Of a DNA stretch of 64,000 nt, positions 27,901 to 37,812 are shown in pieces. The DNA is taken from the NCBI GenBank assembly GCA_963922205.1, contig CAWUHX010000019.1:1478278-1542277 (forward strand). The letters run 5' to 3'. Position 1 is the stretch's first letter; every line of letters begins with the position of its first letter. The position numbers were made by a program, and so were the translations under genes. The notes under the pieces are model-generated. The model was not told where the DNA came from. It saw only the letters and a list, made by a program, of their open reading frames with translations, and made no database searches. Origin of the DNA: Romanomermis culicivorax (taxonomy: Eukaryota > Nematoda > Enoplea > Mermithida > Mermithidae).

Positions 27901-30900
27901 ACTTGAAAATTGATTACCCACAAGTAATCGGCCATTGTAAACAAAAGTTAACGGACTCAACGGCAAACGTCTGGCTTGTAAACTACAATTGTTAATTCTG
28001 ATAATCGTTAGCAAAAGCACCGTTTGTAGGAAATTTGCGGTTTACTAAAATTTTCAATACATAAGATTCAATTCGTTTAAGACTAATTAAAATTTTAGTC
28101 GAATCTTCATAGATACGAGTAATTATTCCTCTCAGAATTTTTCATTCGCAATTTTTTACTTTTCAATTTTTACAGGGCTTTTCAGCAAATTTTTTCTTAA
28201 ATTTTTCGATTTTCTAGTGATCTGTCAAAAATAGCTTTCGAAAAACCACAAAAATGGATGGTTTTGCATTGAGTTTACATAAAGTAACCTGTGAACTTCG
28301 AATGTGCGCGAAATTTTGACTCATGAAATTGAATAATGTTAGATAATACGTAAAATTAGAATAAAAACAGTGGAACCTCAGATCTACACGTTCTGGTCTT
28401 TATAATGTAGCACTTTTAGGAAAGCCGTATTTTTGAACCACTCTGTATAAAGTTTTATGCCTATAGCGTTAGTCCGGTCATTGGAGTTTCAAGTACCTAT
28501 ATGGTATTATAAAAATTGGCATTCAAGGAAACGATTCAAGTTGAGACGGTACTGTTAACCGTTACTGTACCTATTTCCACAAAATTTTGAAGTTAGAAAT
28601 TACCGTACTACAAATGCTAGTAGTACTGTAACCAACAATGGTAATATTTTGATTTTGAAATAGATCAGTCTTTAAGGCCATGATTAACTTTCGATCTGTC
28701 TTAAAGGCATTGTCAAAAAATAATGAGTAAATTATTTGGATATCAAAGGTTTGTTTCACATTGGCATCACTTATCAGATTCACTCAAATGGACGTCGATC
28801 AGTCCAAAATCGCCTACGTCCCTTGGAATTTGGCCTCTTATAAAGACGAAATCGGGTTCGCCATTCAATACAAAACCATACAAATGGAAAAAATCATGCT
28901 TTTACGTACGAAGCCCGCCTTGATTCAATGCCGGGAAGTGATTATCGGTCCGATGTTACTTTTGACTTTCGGTCTCGACATGCTTCGTTTGTTGAACGAA
29001 AAACACGAATCTTTGTCGCCAAATTTTCTAGTTGTGGCCAAACCGGCCCACGGTCGATTGATCGTCGGTTCCCAAGTCTACGGCCCGAACGATACAGCCA
29101 ATTTCTCTTATTCGGATTTGAAGAACGGCCGGCTACAGTACCGTTGCAATTACCGGGAGGTTCGGAACGTTTTGTATGATTTTTTCCGTTACGAATTTCA
29201 AATGGAGGGCATGCAACCGGCCCAATCCCGGTTCGCCATTTCCATCCACCCCGACGTTTCGATGGTGAAAGTTGTACCGGCCGAAGCCGGCTTTTCGGAT
29301 TTCGATACCAACAACAACAACGACCGATCGTCGAAACAAAGTTCAACGGTTCGAATTTCCTCTTTGCATCCGAATATCACTCACGATCACAGCGTCATAG
29401 TTTTGATCGCCGTTCCAACATTGTTGGTCGGGTTGATGATCATTGTGATTAGGAGAGTTAGAATAGGTAATAAAAGACAGAGACGGTTCAAAAGGGAGAA
29501 AGAAGAATTGCAGAGGAAAATGATGAATGCTGCCATGACCAGGGAAGTGCCGATTTTGATGAGCAATAAAAGATCGCATTCGGATTTGATGAGCTTCGGG
29601 AGTACGATTGGGACGACGAAAGTTGGCAGCCCGAGGTAAGATCAGCCTCGCTGAGAATTCGTTTAGAAAAGTTTTAGAATACTCGTGAGTGAAGCAGAAT
29701 GGTCTTTTTTTAGGAAGATGTTCTAAAATTCTCTCACTTCGTGGATCACAATTCTGGTATTCATCAGGTCATGATGAGTCATCTTTCCACGCATAAAGAC
29801 TAAGGACCGGTTTTTTAAAGGTAAAGCTCAAGTTGAGCTACAGCTAAGGCTGCAGCTTATCTCTACCATTTTCGTCAAAGTGCAATTCAGCTGCAGCTCA
29901 ACTCCTACACAAAGCATGTGAAGAAGTAGCTTATAAGGAGAACAAGGTCAGGAGTAAGCCAAGAAATCAAATTTTGACCTCAAAAATTGCTAACAATATT
30001 TCCAAAACGCACGTTTAATTAACAATGTTTTCACCATTTTTTATCAAAAATTAATAGGTTTTGATTTAATAATGGTGGGGCTTCGGGCAGCTGTCCTTAT
30101 TTCTTTGAGTTCAGGTTTCGTGTCGGTTCATGCAATGGGAGGTCACAGATGCTATGGTATGTGATAATCCTTCGCTGAAAGTTCTCATAATACTTCAAAT
30201 CCCAATTACATGTATACATTAGCTTTCGTCTCTTTGACTAGTCAGCATTGCTTAGAATTAGTATGTCAAACATGGCGAGTAAAAGTCAAATCTCACGATG
30301 AACAACTTGCGGTAAGAGAAGTGATATCAAGTTCTTGCAATTCTTAATTCGTGAGGTCCTAAGAAACTTAATGAGTCCAGACAGGCCGATTCTCTATAGC
30401 TTACTTCCAGGAAAATATCCATGTAACTTGAGAACGGTTGTGAAGGCATTGGTCACTTTCTGCCAATGCTTCTGTGTGAGAAAAACCTCTGTGTAAAAGT
30501 CTAGAGAAGTCTCTATTTTCGGCACTATTTCTTTACTTAAGAATGTGCGTGCATTCAGGCACAAAAAGCCGTCACTAAGAAATGATTTACTTATTGTTGA
30601 AATGTACTGGGTTCTAGGCACTGATATTTGTACTACATCAGCTCAAAACCGTTTGTACTTATTAACCTTTTTGCACTCATAATAAGTAGAAGGGCTTGCA
30701 TTTCAACGTCATACAAGCTGAAAATTTTGTCGATGTCTTAGTATCAAACTGAATAAATTTATGGCTGTAGAAAATCCTCGACTTTACCTTGAGTTTGGAC
30801 TGCACAACACCATGTCGTTTGCCATAGAGTTTAGAGAAAACAGTACAATATTAATCGATCTCTTGTATAGTCTTTACGACAGCTGAATAAACTGAAGTTA

Positions 30901-32735
30901 ATCTCTCACTCATCAGTCGAAGGAACAAAGAGCCTAGAACATCTGATTACGAAGTCGAAATATAGTTTTGAGTTTTTGACACGCTTGAAAGGAAATAGTT
31001 CAACTCATTTTAATTATACAGCTGAATAAAGTGAAGTTTGTGTCTACTGCTGACTTGTCGTTGCAAATTAAGAATTAAATAGCCATACAAAAATTTCAAA
31101 TTTGTAAGACTTGGTCAAAGTATAGCGTTGATCAAAATGAGTGACTTGTTCTACAGCAAGAGATCAGTTCGTTTTTAGTCAAGGCGATCTGTAATTCTTT
31201 GTCGAAAATTTGTCGCAAATGATTGCAACAATCAAAATCGAGCGAATCCCTTATTTTCGCTGTGCGCAAGGAAGATCTTGACTATACCCCATTCATTTTG
31301 AAATGATCGATGCAACGATTGAACTTTCGGAAAACACGGCCTTACCAGGGGGTAGCAAATATATTTCTATAACCTTGAAATGGTTTGATGGAGTGATCAT
31401 CAAGACGTCTATACCATACAGGGGAAATTAATTGAACAGAACATAATATTCAATGAAAGTTTGGCTGCAAATCGCTACATCGATCATTTCAAAATGAATG
31501 GAGTATATTTCTATATATTTCGCAAGAAAAATATGCATAATGTTGCGGATATTAGCTATTTTGTAGGTGTCTTGCGTGTGTTACGTTTCTTGTGTCAGAG
31601 CTCGATTTAAAGCGCACATTAGATACTTGTTGAACATGTTGGGTGTCTTTTGATCAGAAAATTTAACTTCTACCTTGTGATGTATCATATATTGAAATTG
31701 ATCCAATACTCCAAGGACAAATCACAGGCCTCTGATTTTTTGTGAAAAGAGTATATATGGGCCTTGAGCCGGTGACAGACACAGAAAAATTTCGGCATAT
31801 TTGGTTGCTTATTCGACTCTCAAATTTTCGTTTTATTCGACTCCCAAATTTTTGTAAATTTTCGTCTTTTATTTGTATTCACAGAAGTAATAAGAAAGCA
31901 CTGTTGTGCATAGACTGTAAGCAGGTGTGTGTTTTCCTGGCTGAAACAAAGCAGTCTCTTTCAAATGTTCCTTAAGTAAAATATCCGCTAATGATATTCA
32001 AATCATAAATTCGATTTGCTACATAAAATCCGACGCCCTTTTGTGTGTCGCTATATTCCATTCCGAGCAGAAATAAGCTGTTTTTTTAATAAGGACCTGC
32101 ATCATGAAATAACCTGTAGTCATGATTTCAACAACATATTTAAACTAGCAATCTGATTTTTTTGGGCATATGTATCCTCAGTGAATTGCCAATTCTGCCT
32201 TTTCAGCGTCTCTACTGATCGGCGAACAGTCAACGAACGCACAGCTTCTATCAAGTCTGCCAGCCAATACATGTCTTCCCCGTTGCACAACACTTTGCTC
32301 AGATCTTCGCCCGTGACTCAACACAATTCGCGGAGTATACAATCGGTGGATCAACGACCTCCAATGGGTACGGACTATATGATGTTGCAGGCGCCAACGG
32401 ACACTTCCACGTCGCGCCTGATAACATTCGATCCGACGACGAGCGCCAGTAGCCTTAAATGCGCTGTAACGGCTATCGGCGGTGGAGGCGCGTCCACTAC
32501 AGTGACCACAACAGCAGTGCCCGGTGTGTTGAGGAAGCAAGGGGGCCAAGGAGCGCTGAAGTCAGCGTCGACTTGTAGTTCGTCATCGTCGAGTGACGAG
32601 GCCCGCTATGGAGCTTACCAACGGACAGTTTCGGACACTGATCAGCAAGGTGGAGTCGGATTCGGGCAGTTGAGGAAGCCGCCCAGGAGCCCCGTGAAGC
32701 AGATGAAATTGAAAGAAAATCAATATTGGGTTTAA
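9993..32735 (+). CDS. CSPG4: CSPG4/NG2/Kon-tiki-like transmembrane chondroitin sulfate proteoglycan, 8 exons, complete
   Basis: Exons: 9993-10056, 11715-12083, 13466-13977, 18736-21814, 23520-23768, 25603-27031, 28778-29635, 32207-32735. All introns are GT-AG and all phases agree, giving 2362 residues (human CSPG4 has about 2322). Order: signal peptide (1 to about 17), one laminin-G-like domain (about 22-205, ending in an NGCLRRVILNKQPLP motif), then about 15 CSPG repeats, each marked by an FT-x2-D-x3-G-x-I-x-Y-x-H core such as GKISYKHDGSE. A membrane span lies at about 2106-2126 (SVIVLIAVPTLLVGLMIIVI), followed by a basic stretch (RRVRIGNKRQRR), a serine-rich tail and the C-terminus NQYWV. 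QYWV is the PDZ ligand of vertebrate NG2. Known relatives are cell-surface proteoglycans linking matrix to the cytoskeleton in muscle attachment and glia. There are many N-glycosylation sequons. Oddities are the single LamG domain, where relatives have two, and a tail of about 236 residues against about 76 in human. The introns are full of mobile elements. Confidence 0.93.
10448..10732 (+). mobile_element. TATAGTCTG-ended MITE, copy (partial left end)
   Basis: The left part resembles the TTCTTGAAATGCTT segment of the family and the right end is the standard AAAAAACAGACTATA. It lies in CSPG4 intron 1. A second, partial right half follows at about 10739-10850. Confidence 0.55.
11200..11540. repeat. 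Dispersed ancient repeat, unclassified
   Basis: Shares ordered blocks (a GAGATCA-x-GTA block, a CATTAAA block, a GGGCAAAAATGGTC-like block, an ACTCAGGT block) with 47480-47720 and, more loosely, 53540-54060, 39600-40140 and 25170-25400. Order and spacing are kept, but I could not define ends. It is probably a decayed transposon family. Confidence 0.45.
12720..12858 (+). mobile_element. TATAGTCTG-ended MITE, 5' fragment
   Basis: Begins CTGTTTTTCTTGAAATGCTT, continues through GAGTGGAAAGCAGGTACTATT and reaches the GTGAGCCTGCTCAAGTAATC block shared with other copies. The right end is missing. It lies in CSPG4 intron 2. Confidence 0.55.
12955..13322. repeat. Six-copy degenerate tandem repeat, ~60-61 bp period
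   Basis: Blocks resembling GTTTACAATGTTTCTGTGAA followed by TTTGTGAAGTGGAA recur near 12963, 13025, 13084, 13146, 13205 and 13266. Copies have diverged but the spacing stays near 60 bp. The array ends about 140 bp before CSPG4 exon 3. Confidence 0.65.
14818..15701. mobile_element. TTAA-type non-autonomous transposon E2
   Basis: Inverted ends GCCGTAGGCATACTT are perfect on both sides. Flanks are TTAA (14814-14817) and TTTA (15702-15705), consistent with a mutated TTAA target duplication. Both subterminal regions are packed with GCGG/CCGCAA motifs. The interior (about 15335-15440) resembles element E6 near 59165-59275. It lies in CSPG4 intron 3. The short open frames inside have no recognisable motif. 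Confidence 0.75.
15778..17684. mobile_element. Large fold-back element with nested repeats
   Basis: The arm 15778-16160 is the imperfect reverse complement of 17305-17684, about 380 bp. Between the arms, a unit with a GTATGCTTTGTTxxGAAAAACCGTTA core occurs twice in direct orientation (about 16308-16565 and 17078-17310) and once inverted (about 16620-16800). A CTGCTGGGGGTC motif recurs near 16210, 16500-16555, 16890 and 17250. No coding capacity seen. It lies in CSPG4 intron 3. Confidence 0.75.
22165..22316. repeat. Minisatellite array, 17-bp unit, forward
   Basis: Units close to ATTCAGCGAATATCCCG recur with one ~35-bp interruption. The reverse-complement array is at 22938-23036, so together they flank about 600 bp of CSPG4 intron 4. 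Overlapping open frames are artefacts of the repeat. Confidence 0.8.
22519..22604. mobile_element. Short palindromic MITE, 86 bp
   Basis: Starts AAGCCCAATCCAGAAGTG and ends with the near-perfect reverse complement CACTTCTGAATTGGGCTT. The interior contains GACTGTCGCTGATTGTCGGCGA and a palindromic TCCTAGGA. A second right half lies at about 22632-22689. It sits between the two inverted minisatellite arrays. Confidence 0.6.
22938..23036. repeat. Minisatellite array, 17-bp unit, reverse
   Basis: Units close to CGGGATATTCGCTGAAT are the reverse complement of the array at 22165-22316. The inverted arrangement could mark the two ends of one fold-back element of about 0.87 kb. Confidence 0.75.
23829..24012. 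repeat. Relic related to element E3
   Basis: Shares a run of matched blocks with 32885-33000: a CTAGGAATCCTTA block, AGCAAGTCGATT, TATGTCAG, CATGAATATGCAAAAAATCG. The TTAA-type ends are not preserved. It lies in CSPG4 intron 5, directly after exon 5. Confidence 0.6.
24680..24817 (-). mobile_element. TATAGTCTG-ended MITE, fragment, reverse
   Basis: Contains ACTTGCTTTCCACTGTTATT and ends TTCAAGAAAAACAGACTATT, the right-hand signature of the family. The other half is missing. CSPG4 intron 5. Confidence 0.55.
30072..30156 (+). other. Signal-peptide-like short exon candidate inside CSPG4 intron 7
   Basis: An ATG opens 28 codons with a good secretory signal profile (VGLRAAVLISLSSGFVSVHA), then MGGHRCY and a phase-1 GTATGTG donor-like site. 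Phase 1 is also the phase at which the downstream Kunitz genes join their leader to the Kunitz exon. I found no matching downstream exon, so this may be chance or an orphaned leader. Low certainty. Confidence 0.2.
31283..31507. mobile_element. MITE with ~30-bp inverted ends
   Basis: The ends (TATACCCCATTCATTTTGAA on the left, TATACTCCATTCATTTTGAA inward from the right) match at about 29 of 30 positions, continuing to ATGATCGATG. The 225-bp size and terminal TA suggest a Tc1/mariner-type MITE, which is inference. Related ends occur at 58511, 59858 and about 60292. CSPG4 intron 7. Confidence 0.75.
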
Positions 32736-32861
32736 CACGCACATTATAGCATATGTACTACTTTTGTTCTGTGTATTATTTTGTTGTTGATTTACGATTC
32801 GAAACACAACTGTTTGGATCTATAGTGGTTGTTTTTGAAAGTAGAGATTTCGGTGCCTTAA

Positions 32862-33069
32862 GCGTCGTCTATACTCCTAGAGGAGCTTAGGAATCCTTAG
32901 CGGCAAGTCGATTCCTGACTATGTCAGTAGGGCCCATGCACAAATTTTCACGGAACTATGTTATACCGACGACCTTCTACATGAATATGCAAAAAATCGA
33001 GAAAATTTCATCCTTTGCGAATTCCGCTAAGGATTCCTAAGCGCCGCTAACGAGTATAGACGGGGCCTT
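32862..33069. mobile_element. TTAA-type MITE E3, 208 bp
   Basis: Flanked by TTAA (32858-32861) and TTAG (33070-33073). The inverted ends run about 45 bp: a GTCTATACTC core, then CTTAGGAATCCTTAGCGG on both sides. It lies 126 bp past the CSPG4 stop codon. The interior is shared with the relic at 23829. Confidence 0.75.
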
Positions 33070-33363
33070 AGGTCCCACAGGAACACGTGACAGCGATCTT
33101 AGTACTGTGTATTGGAGACAAATGTAAAAAGCTTTTTCTTGCTTCTGCTTTTGATTCTGTTGTATGCTTCCCATTCAAACTTTAGGACTGATATTTCCTT
33201 CAATCCACAAATTCAGCTATATTTTTGAGCCTATTCGGGAACAGTCATCCACACCTTAACAATGATCAGTGTTGAGAGATGCAGCACGGTCTAGGAGTGC
33301 CAGCAAAACAGATAACGGTGATGAGTGTTCCTTGCCTCAACAGGCGTCGAAGGTTGCACGCAG
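33070..33363. other. CSPG4 3' flank, nothing recognised
   Basis: About 300 bp without an open frame of note. No clear AATAAA follows the CSPG4 stop within the first few hundred bases, so the polyadenylation site is unplaced. Confidence 0.4.
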
Positions 33364-34275
33364 TATACAGGGTGGTCCGAAAAATGGTACAATTGAAAAA
33401 CCTGTAGTGCCTCAGCTAGTAAAGTTAGACGATTCCAAACGAGTTATCGAGAATGTAATAACACTTTCTTCATATTTTCCTTTTTTACGTTATATTTTTC
33501 TTTGTATGTATTTCTATTTTCTTTCGTTTTCTGTTCGTATTGCTCAAGAGAAAAAAATGAAAAAGTGACAAGAAGGAAGAAGCAAGATAGAGAAAGTAGC
33601 AAGGAAGAAAGAAAAAATAATGTGGAACAAAAAAAGATAGAATCAGGAGAATAGAAAAAGAGAAAGATAAAGGCGTAAAAGCAAAAAACTAAGATGAAAT
33701 GTAGGTAAGGAAGAAAAAATCACAAAGGATAAAATTAAGTAGGAAAAAGAGCGTGCCTAATTGTATAAGAATTATATGGGAAACTTCAACTTGTAGTGTA
33801 TTGTTTCATGAGCAAAAAAGAAAAAAGAAAATGAAAGAAAGCAGAGACAAAACATAAAAATTCAAAAACATACACGAACAAATGCACAATCAACACAAAG
33901 AACGAAAGAAAAAAGAAATATATACAAAGAAAAATATAAGGTAAAGAAGGAAAATGTGAAGAAAGTATTTTTACATTCTCTATCGCTCGTTTGGAATCGT
34001 CCAATTGAGAATTCGCTCAGTTGGGAATCGCTGACATGGGAATCGTCCAATTGGGAATTCGCTCACTTGGAAATTCGCTCAATTGAGAATCGCTCACATG
34101 GGAATCGCTCACTTGGAAATTCGCTCACCTGGGAATTTGCTCATTTGGGAATAGCTCACTTGAGAATCGCTCAATTGAGAATCGCTCAGTTGGGAATCGC
34201 TCAGTTTGGAATCGATCAGTTGGGAATCGCTCGCTTGGGAATCGTCCACTTGGGAATAGACCCTCAACTATCCCT
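33364..34275. mobile_element. Fold-back element with polypurine tract and terminal minisatellite (copy A)
   Basis: Begins ACAGGGTGGTCCGAAAAATG. The segment 33420-33545 is the reverse complement of about 33895-34005. Between them is a long purine-rich (GA) strand, 33545-33760. The right end is a minisatellite (about 34003-34260, ~15-bp unit near TTGGGAATCGCTCAC) ending in a GAATAGACCCTCA motif. The same right half recurs at 37165-37805. Because 15 bp equals 5 codons, the array gives an open frame (33956-34300) that is not a gene. Confidence 0.7.
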
Positions 34276-35220
34276 TAATGTTTTTGGGTTAAAAAAATAA
34301 AAACCTTGTGTAAATGACTTTGAGGACGAAACTTTTTTTTGTCGTTATTTTAATTTGTAAGAAATTTGTAAAAGACAGACTGCACTTTTTCACCTTAAAA
34401 TTTCATATCTATAACCATTGTGCATCACGAGTTGTACTGATTCAAAGTAAACCGCTGCTTTTTGACGTTTTTTTACTTTTTGCTTTATTTCTTTTAAAAT
34501 TAAGTAATCAGCAATATTTGACTATCAAGAATGTGAACAGTGAAAAGGATTCAGCACCAATGAACATTAGCGAACTAACCAATGAAAGTATGATTTCTAA
34601 GCTGCTGTCGTTGATTTCGATAGTCAAGAGTAAAAATATTGTTTCAAAGGAAATTTTCAATTTCTCCAAATTTTCAGAATTTCCTTGACTGATTTGAGTT
34701 GCAGAACAATCGAAATTGATCAAAGCAAATTGGAATCAAGTTTTCATAAATGATCTTATTGAGAGTTTTTCTCTGGAACTGAATTTATACGCGCCATTTT
34801 CTGTTGAACTGTGGATTTCTCCTTTGAATCTGTCAAAAAATAATCTCTGAAACACCACAAAAATTAGTGACTTTGTCTTAAGCTATGTCCATCAGCCTAT
34901 AATTCTCGAAGATGCAGAACATGCATAAAATTCTGTGATGTGGTTCAAGAGGGATTTTGTATTGAACACATAAGTTCAAAACATCAGATTCGCACCGGTC
35001 TGGTAGGTATGCTTGCACTTTTTGGCAGACATCTTTTCTACCTCCTTGTTTACTCCTACCACAAAACTTGTGTTTCCCACAGTCCATGAATCCCAAAGCT
35101 CATAAACACTAGTCGGTATGCGCACGCCTACCCAGCATTGGCTAAGACACCGACACCGACAGAAAAATTTGAAAGCAACAAAAACACGAAAAAAAAAGAA
35201 AAATCAAGAACTTGTGGAAA

Positions 35221-35500
35221 TCAACAACAGAGAAAAAACCTCATCCGAAAATAAATAATACTCGTAGATCTGCTGTAGTCTATTTTTTTAAAATTAGCCT
35301 CAGAAATAAGAAAGATTTCCATGAAAATATTTAACAACTTGCGTTCGCCGTGGCCATCTCTTGCATCATATTGACTGGCAATGCATTTCATCACATGCAC
35401 ATGGATTTGTTTGAACTTTTTGGATTCCGAAGACCCACTTGAAAATAGGTGGAGTGCATGCGAGCAATTTTTACCGGAGAGTTTTGTGTGCACATGTGAA
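35221..35500. repeat. Dispersed repeat shared with 43190-43460
   Basis: Ordered matches: AGTCTATTTTTTxxAAATxAGC, then GAAAGATxTCCATGxAAAT, then CATGGATTTGTTTGAAxTTTTTG and a CTTGAAAAT block. The start motif also occurs near 10232. The copies precede K1 and K3 respectively. Probably transposon-derived. Confidence 0.5.
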
Positions 35501-35779
35501 ATCAATAATCAAACATTCGATTGGTGATATGCTAGGGATCTCGTGTTTCTCCGTCATTATTTAGATTTACGGTATGGCTAGCAACAAGGTAATAGCGATT
35601 CTACGTTTTATCCCTACAAAACTATTGATGTGCATTACAGAATGACATTTAGCTCGTTTTTCTTCACTTTTTCGTTTTAGTGACATGTTTTATCTCACTT
35701 CTTATCTTATTTTCAGCCAAGGCCGCGATGACACCAAGAAAACTTTTCAAATTGTCATCCAGTGGAGCCGGAAGACAAC

Positions 35780-36315
35780 ATGGGTTTACCAGCTTTTTTG
35801 GTAATTCTTACCTTATCAGAGTTGGAATCTTTTTATACCCTTATTAACATTTCAGAACATTATCTTCCTACTGATCACCGTTTCTGGCAAAACCTTCGTG
35901 GATCGAGGTATTCTTTTGACTTGGTGAAAAGGCGACCACAATTTATTTTTCAGCACTAAGGCATGAACAAGTGTGTCGTCTGCCGTTGGCGCCGGGTGGT
36001 TGTATGAACGCCTGGCCGCGTTATTATTTCACGGGTATTAGATGCAAAAAATTCATGTTCAATGGCTGCGCTGGTCCGGATAATACTGGCAACGATAACA
36101 ACTTTTTGACCAAAAAAGAATGTATTAGAGTTTGCATTGATAAAAGTCGTAAGATCAAGCACAGCGAGCTCATCTTTAATTAGTGATGATTATGATTTTG
36201 TATTTCAGCCTGCCCTATGAATATCAAGGAGCCATGCTATTTCTTCAGCAAGACCGATATAAGAGGTTGTCCTTGCAAATCGAATGATATGATGATGCCG
36301 GAGAACACATTTTAG
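35780..36315 (+). CDS. K1: secreted Kunitz-domain protein lacking the WAP domain
   Basis: Exons 35780-35800, 35856-35907, 35954-36148, 36209-36315; 124 residues. The signal peptide is split by a phase-0 intron (MGLPAFL / NIIFLLITVSG), followed by a short KTFVDR propeptide. The Kunitz exon has all six cysteines, but the residue after Cys2 (the P1 site) is Met and the next is Asn, and five extra residues follow the GC of Cys4. The last exon starts like the 4-Cys module of its paralogues (PCPMNIKEPC...GCPC) then stops, so the WAP exon is absent. A TTTTCAG site at 35711-35716 may be a 5'-UTR or trans-splice acceptor. AATAAA occurs at 36459. The Met/Asn reactive site makes trypsin inhibition unlikely; the target is unknown. 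Confidence 0.85.
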
Positions 36316-36784
36316 TGAAAAACTATATCAGATAAATTCCTCATTCTTCATTCTTCGTTCGTCGAAATTTACTCATTTATTCGCATTCTCTGGAACGATC
36401 CGGAGCAAAAAGAAGAAAATTTTAATAGAAAACCAAACCGTAGTTTTTACTTTAAAAAAATAAAACAATTGTCTATTTTATAAGATAAATTGATGAGAAC
36501 CTCAACATTAGAATAAGTTTTTGTGGAATATCACAACAAGAATCACTGGTCTGACTAGTTCAAATGAGGAAGAGAACCCAAATAACAGCGATGATTTATA
36601 CTCCGGTTCAGTTTCGTGTTAGTTTTTTAGTAAAATAGTAAAACCCGAACTCGCACTAAAAACCGGGAAAAATAATTGAACCCACAAATATTTTATTAGA
36701 GTAAATACTTTACGGGAAAAGCACATCATGTATGCTTTCGTGTTTTTGATTTGGATGGAACTGCGTCAACCAAAAAATAAGAGA

Positions 36785-37812
36785 AAATGCAGTGTAAGAG
36801 AAAATGTCTTTGTGATTTTTCTTCATTATTTTTCATCTTAGTTTTTTGCTTTCAATCTTTCCTGATTTTTTCTTTTTTGTTTTTTTCACATTTTTTCTTT
36901 CTTTCTTGCTGCTTTCTCTATGTTGCTTCTTTCTTCTTGTCATTGTCTTCATGTTTTCTTTCTTTTTTTAATGCTTTCACACCTATTTTCACTTGTTCTT
37001 AATGTCTTCATTTTTGTTGACGTTTCCATTCTCTTGATGTTTTGTTTGTTTCAGCATCCTTTTTTTATGTTTTTATGAAGATTTTCACACCTACAACGAT
37101 GAAAGACTCAAGCGTGTCGAACTGTACTAGAATTATAAAGGAGACTACGGTTATTTAAAATGACAACTTGTAATGCGTCAGTTTCATGAGCAAAAAAGAA
37201 AAAAGTAGATGACAAAAAACGAGAAGGAAATCAAGCAGAGACAAAAGATGAAAACGTTAAAACATACATAAACGAAAAAATTAACAATACATCCAGAAAA
37301 CGAAAGAAAAAAGAAATACATACAAAGAAAAATGTTAGGTAAAGAAAGAAAGTATTAAGAAAGTGTTATTACATTCTCGATCGCTCGTTTGGAATCGCCC
37401 AATCGGGAATTCGCTCACTTGGGAATTCGCTCAATTGGGAATCGCTCAATTGGGAATTGCTCACATGAGAATCGCTCAAATGAGAATTCGCTCACTTGGA
37501 AATTCGCTCAATTGGGAATCGCTCACATGGGAATCGCTCAATTGGGACTTCGCTCACTTGGGAATTCGCTCACTTGGGAATTCGCTCACTTGGGAATTCG
37601 CTCACTTGGGAATCGCTCACATAGGAATCGCTCAATTGGGAATCCGCTCACTCGGGAATCCACTCACTTGGGGATTCGCTCACTTGGGAATCGCTCACTT
37701 GAGAATCGCTCCCTTGGTAACCGCTCACTTGGTAACCGCTCACTTGGTAACCGCTCACTTGGTAACCGCTCACTTGGGAATCGCTCACTTGGGAATAGAC
37801 CCTCACAAGCGC
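36785..37812. mobile_element. Fold-back element with polypyrimidine tract and terminal minisatellite (copy B)
   Basis: The pyrimidine-rich strand at 36800-37010 corresponds, inverted, to the purine tract of copy A. About 37165-37365 matches 33790-33965, including TTTCATGAGCAAAAAAGAAA. The minisatellite at about 37385-37795 has roughly 27 units of ~15 bp near GGGAATCGCTCACTT and a GTAACCGCTCACTTG subvariant repeated four times. It ends in the same GAATAGACCCTCA motif. Open frames at 37363-37902 and 37389-37823 are repeat artefacts. Confidence 0.75.

Noticed and set aside
28942..29346. 134-residue minus-strand frame
   Set aside because: Antisense shadow of CSPG4 exon 7.
32178..32549. 123-residue minus-strand frame opposite CSPG4 exon 8
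   Set aside because: Antisense shadow of the GC-richer cytoplasmic-tail exon.
33956..34300. 114-residue open frame rich in LGIAHLGI-like repeats
   Set aside because: It is the translation of a 15-bp minisatellite; the period equals five codons, so any frame stays open.
34003..37800. CRISPR-like regular repeats
   Set aside because: Units are contiguous 15-bp tandem repeats with no unique spacers, in a eukaryotic intergenic region.
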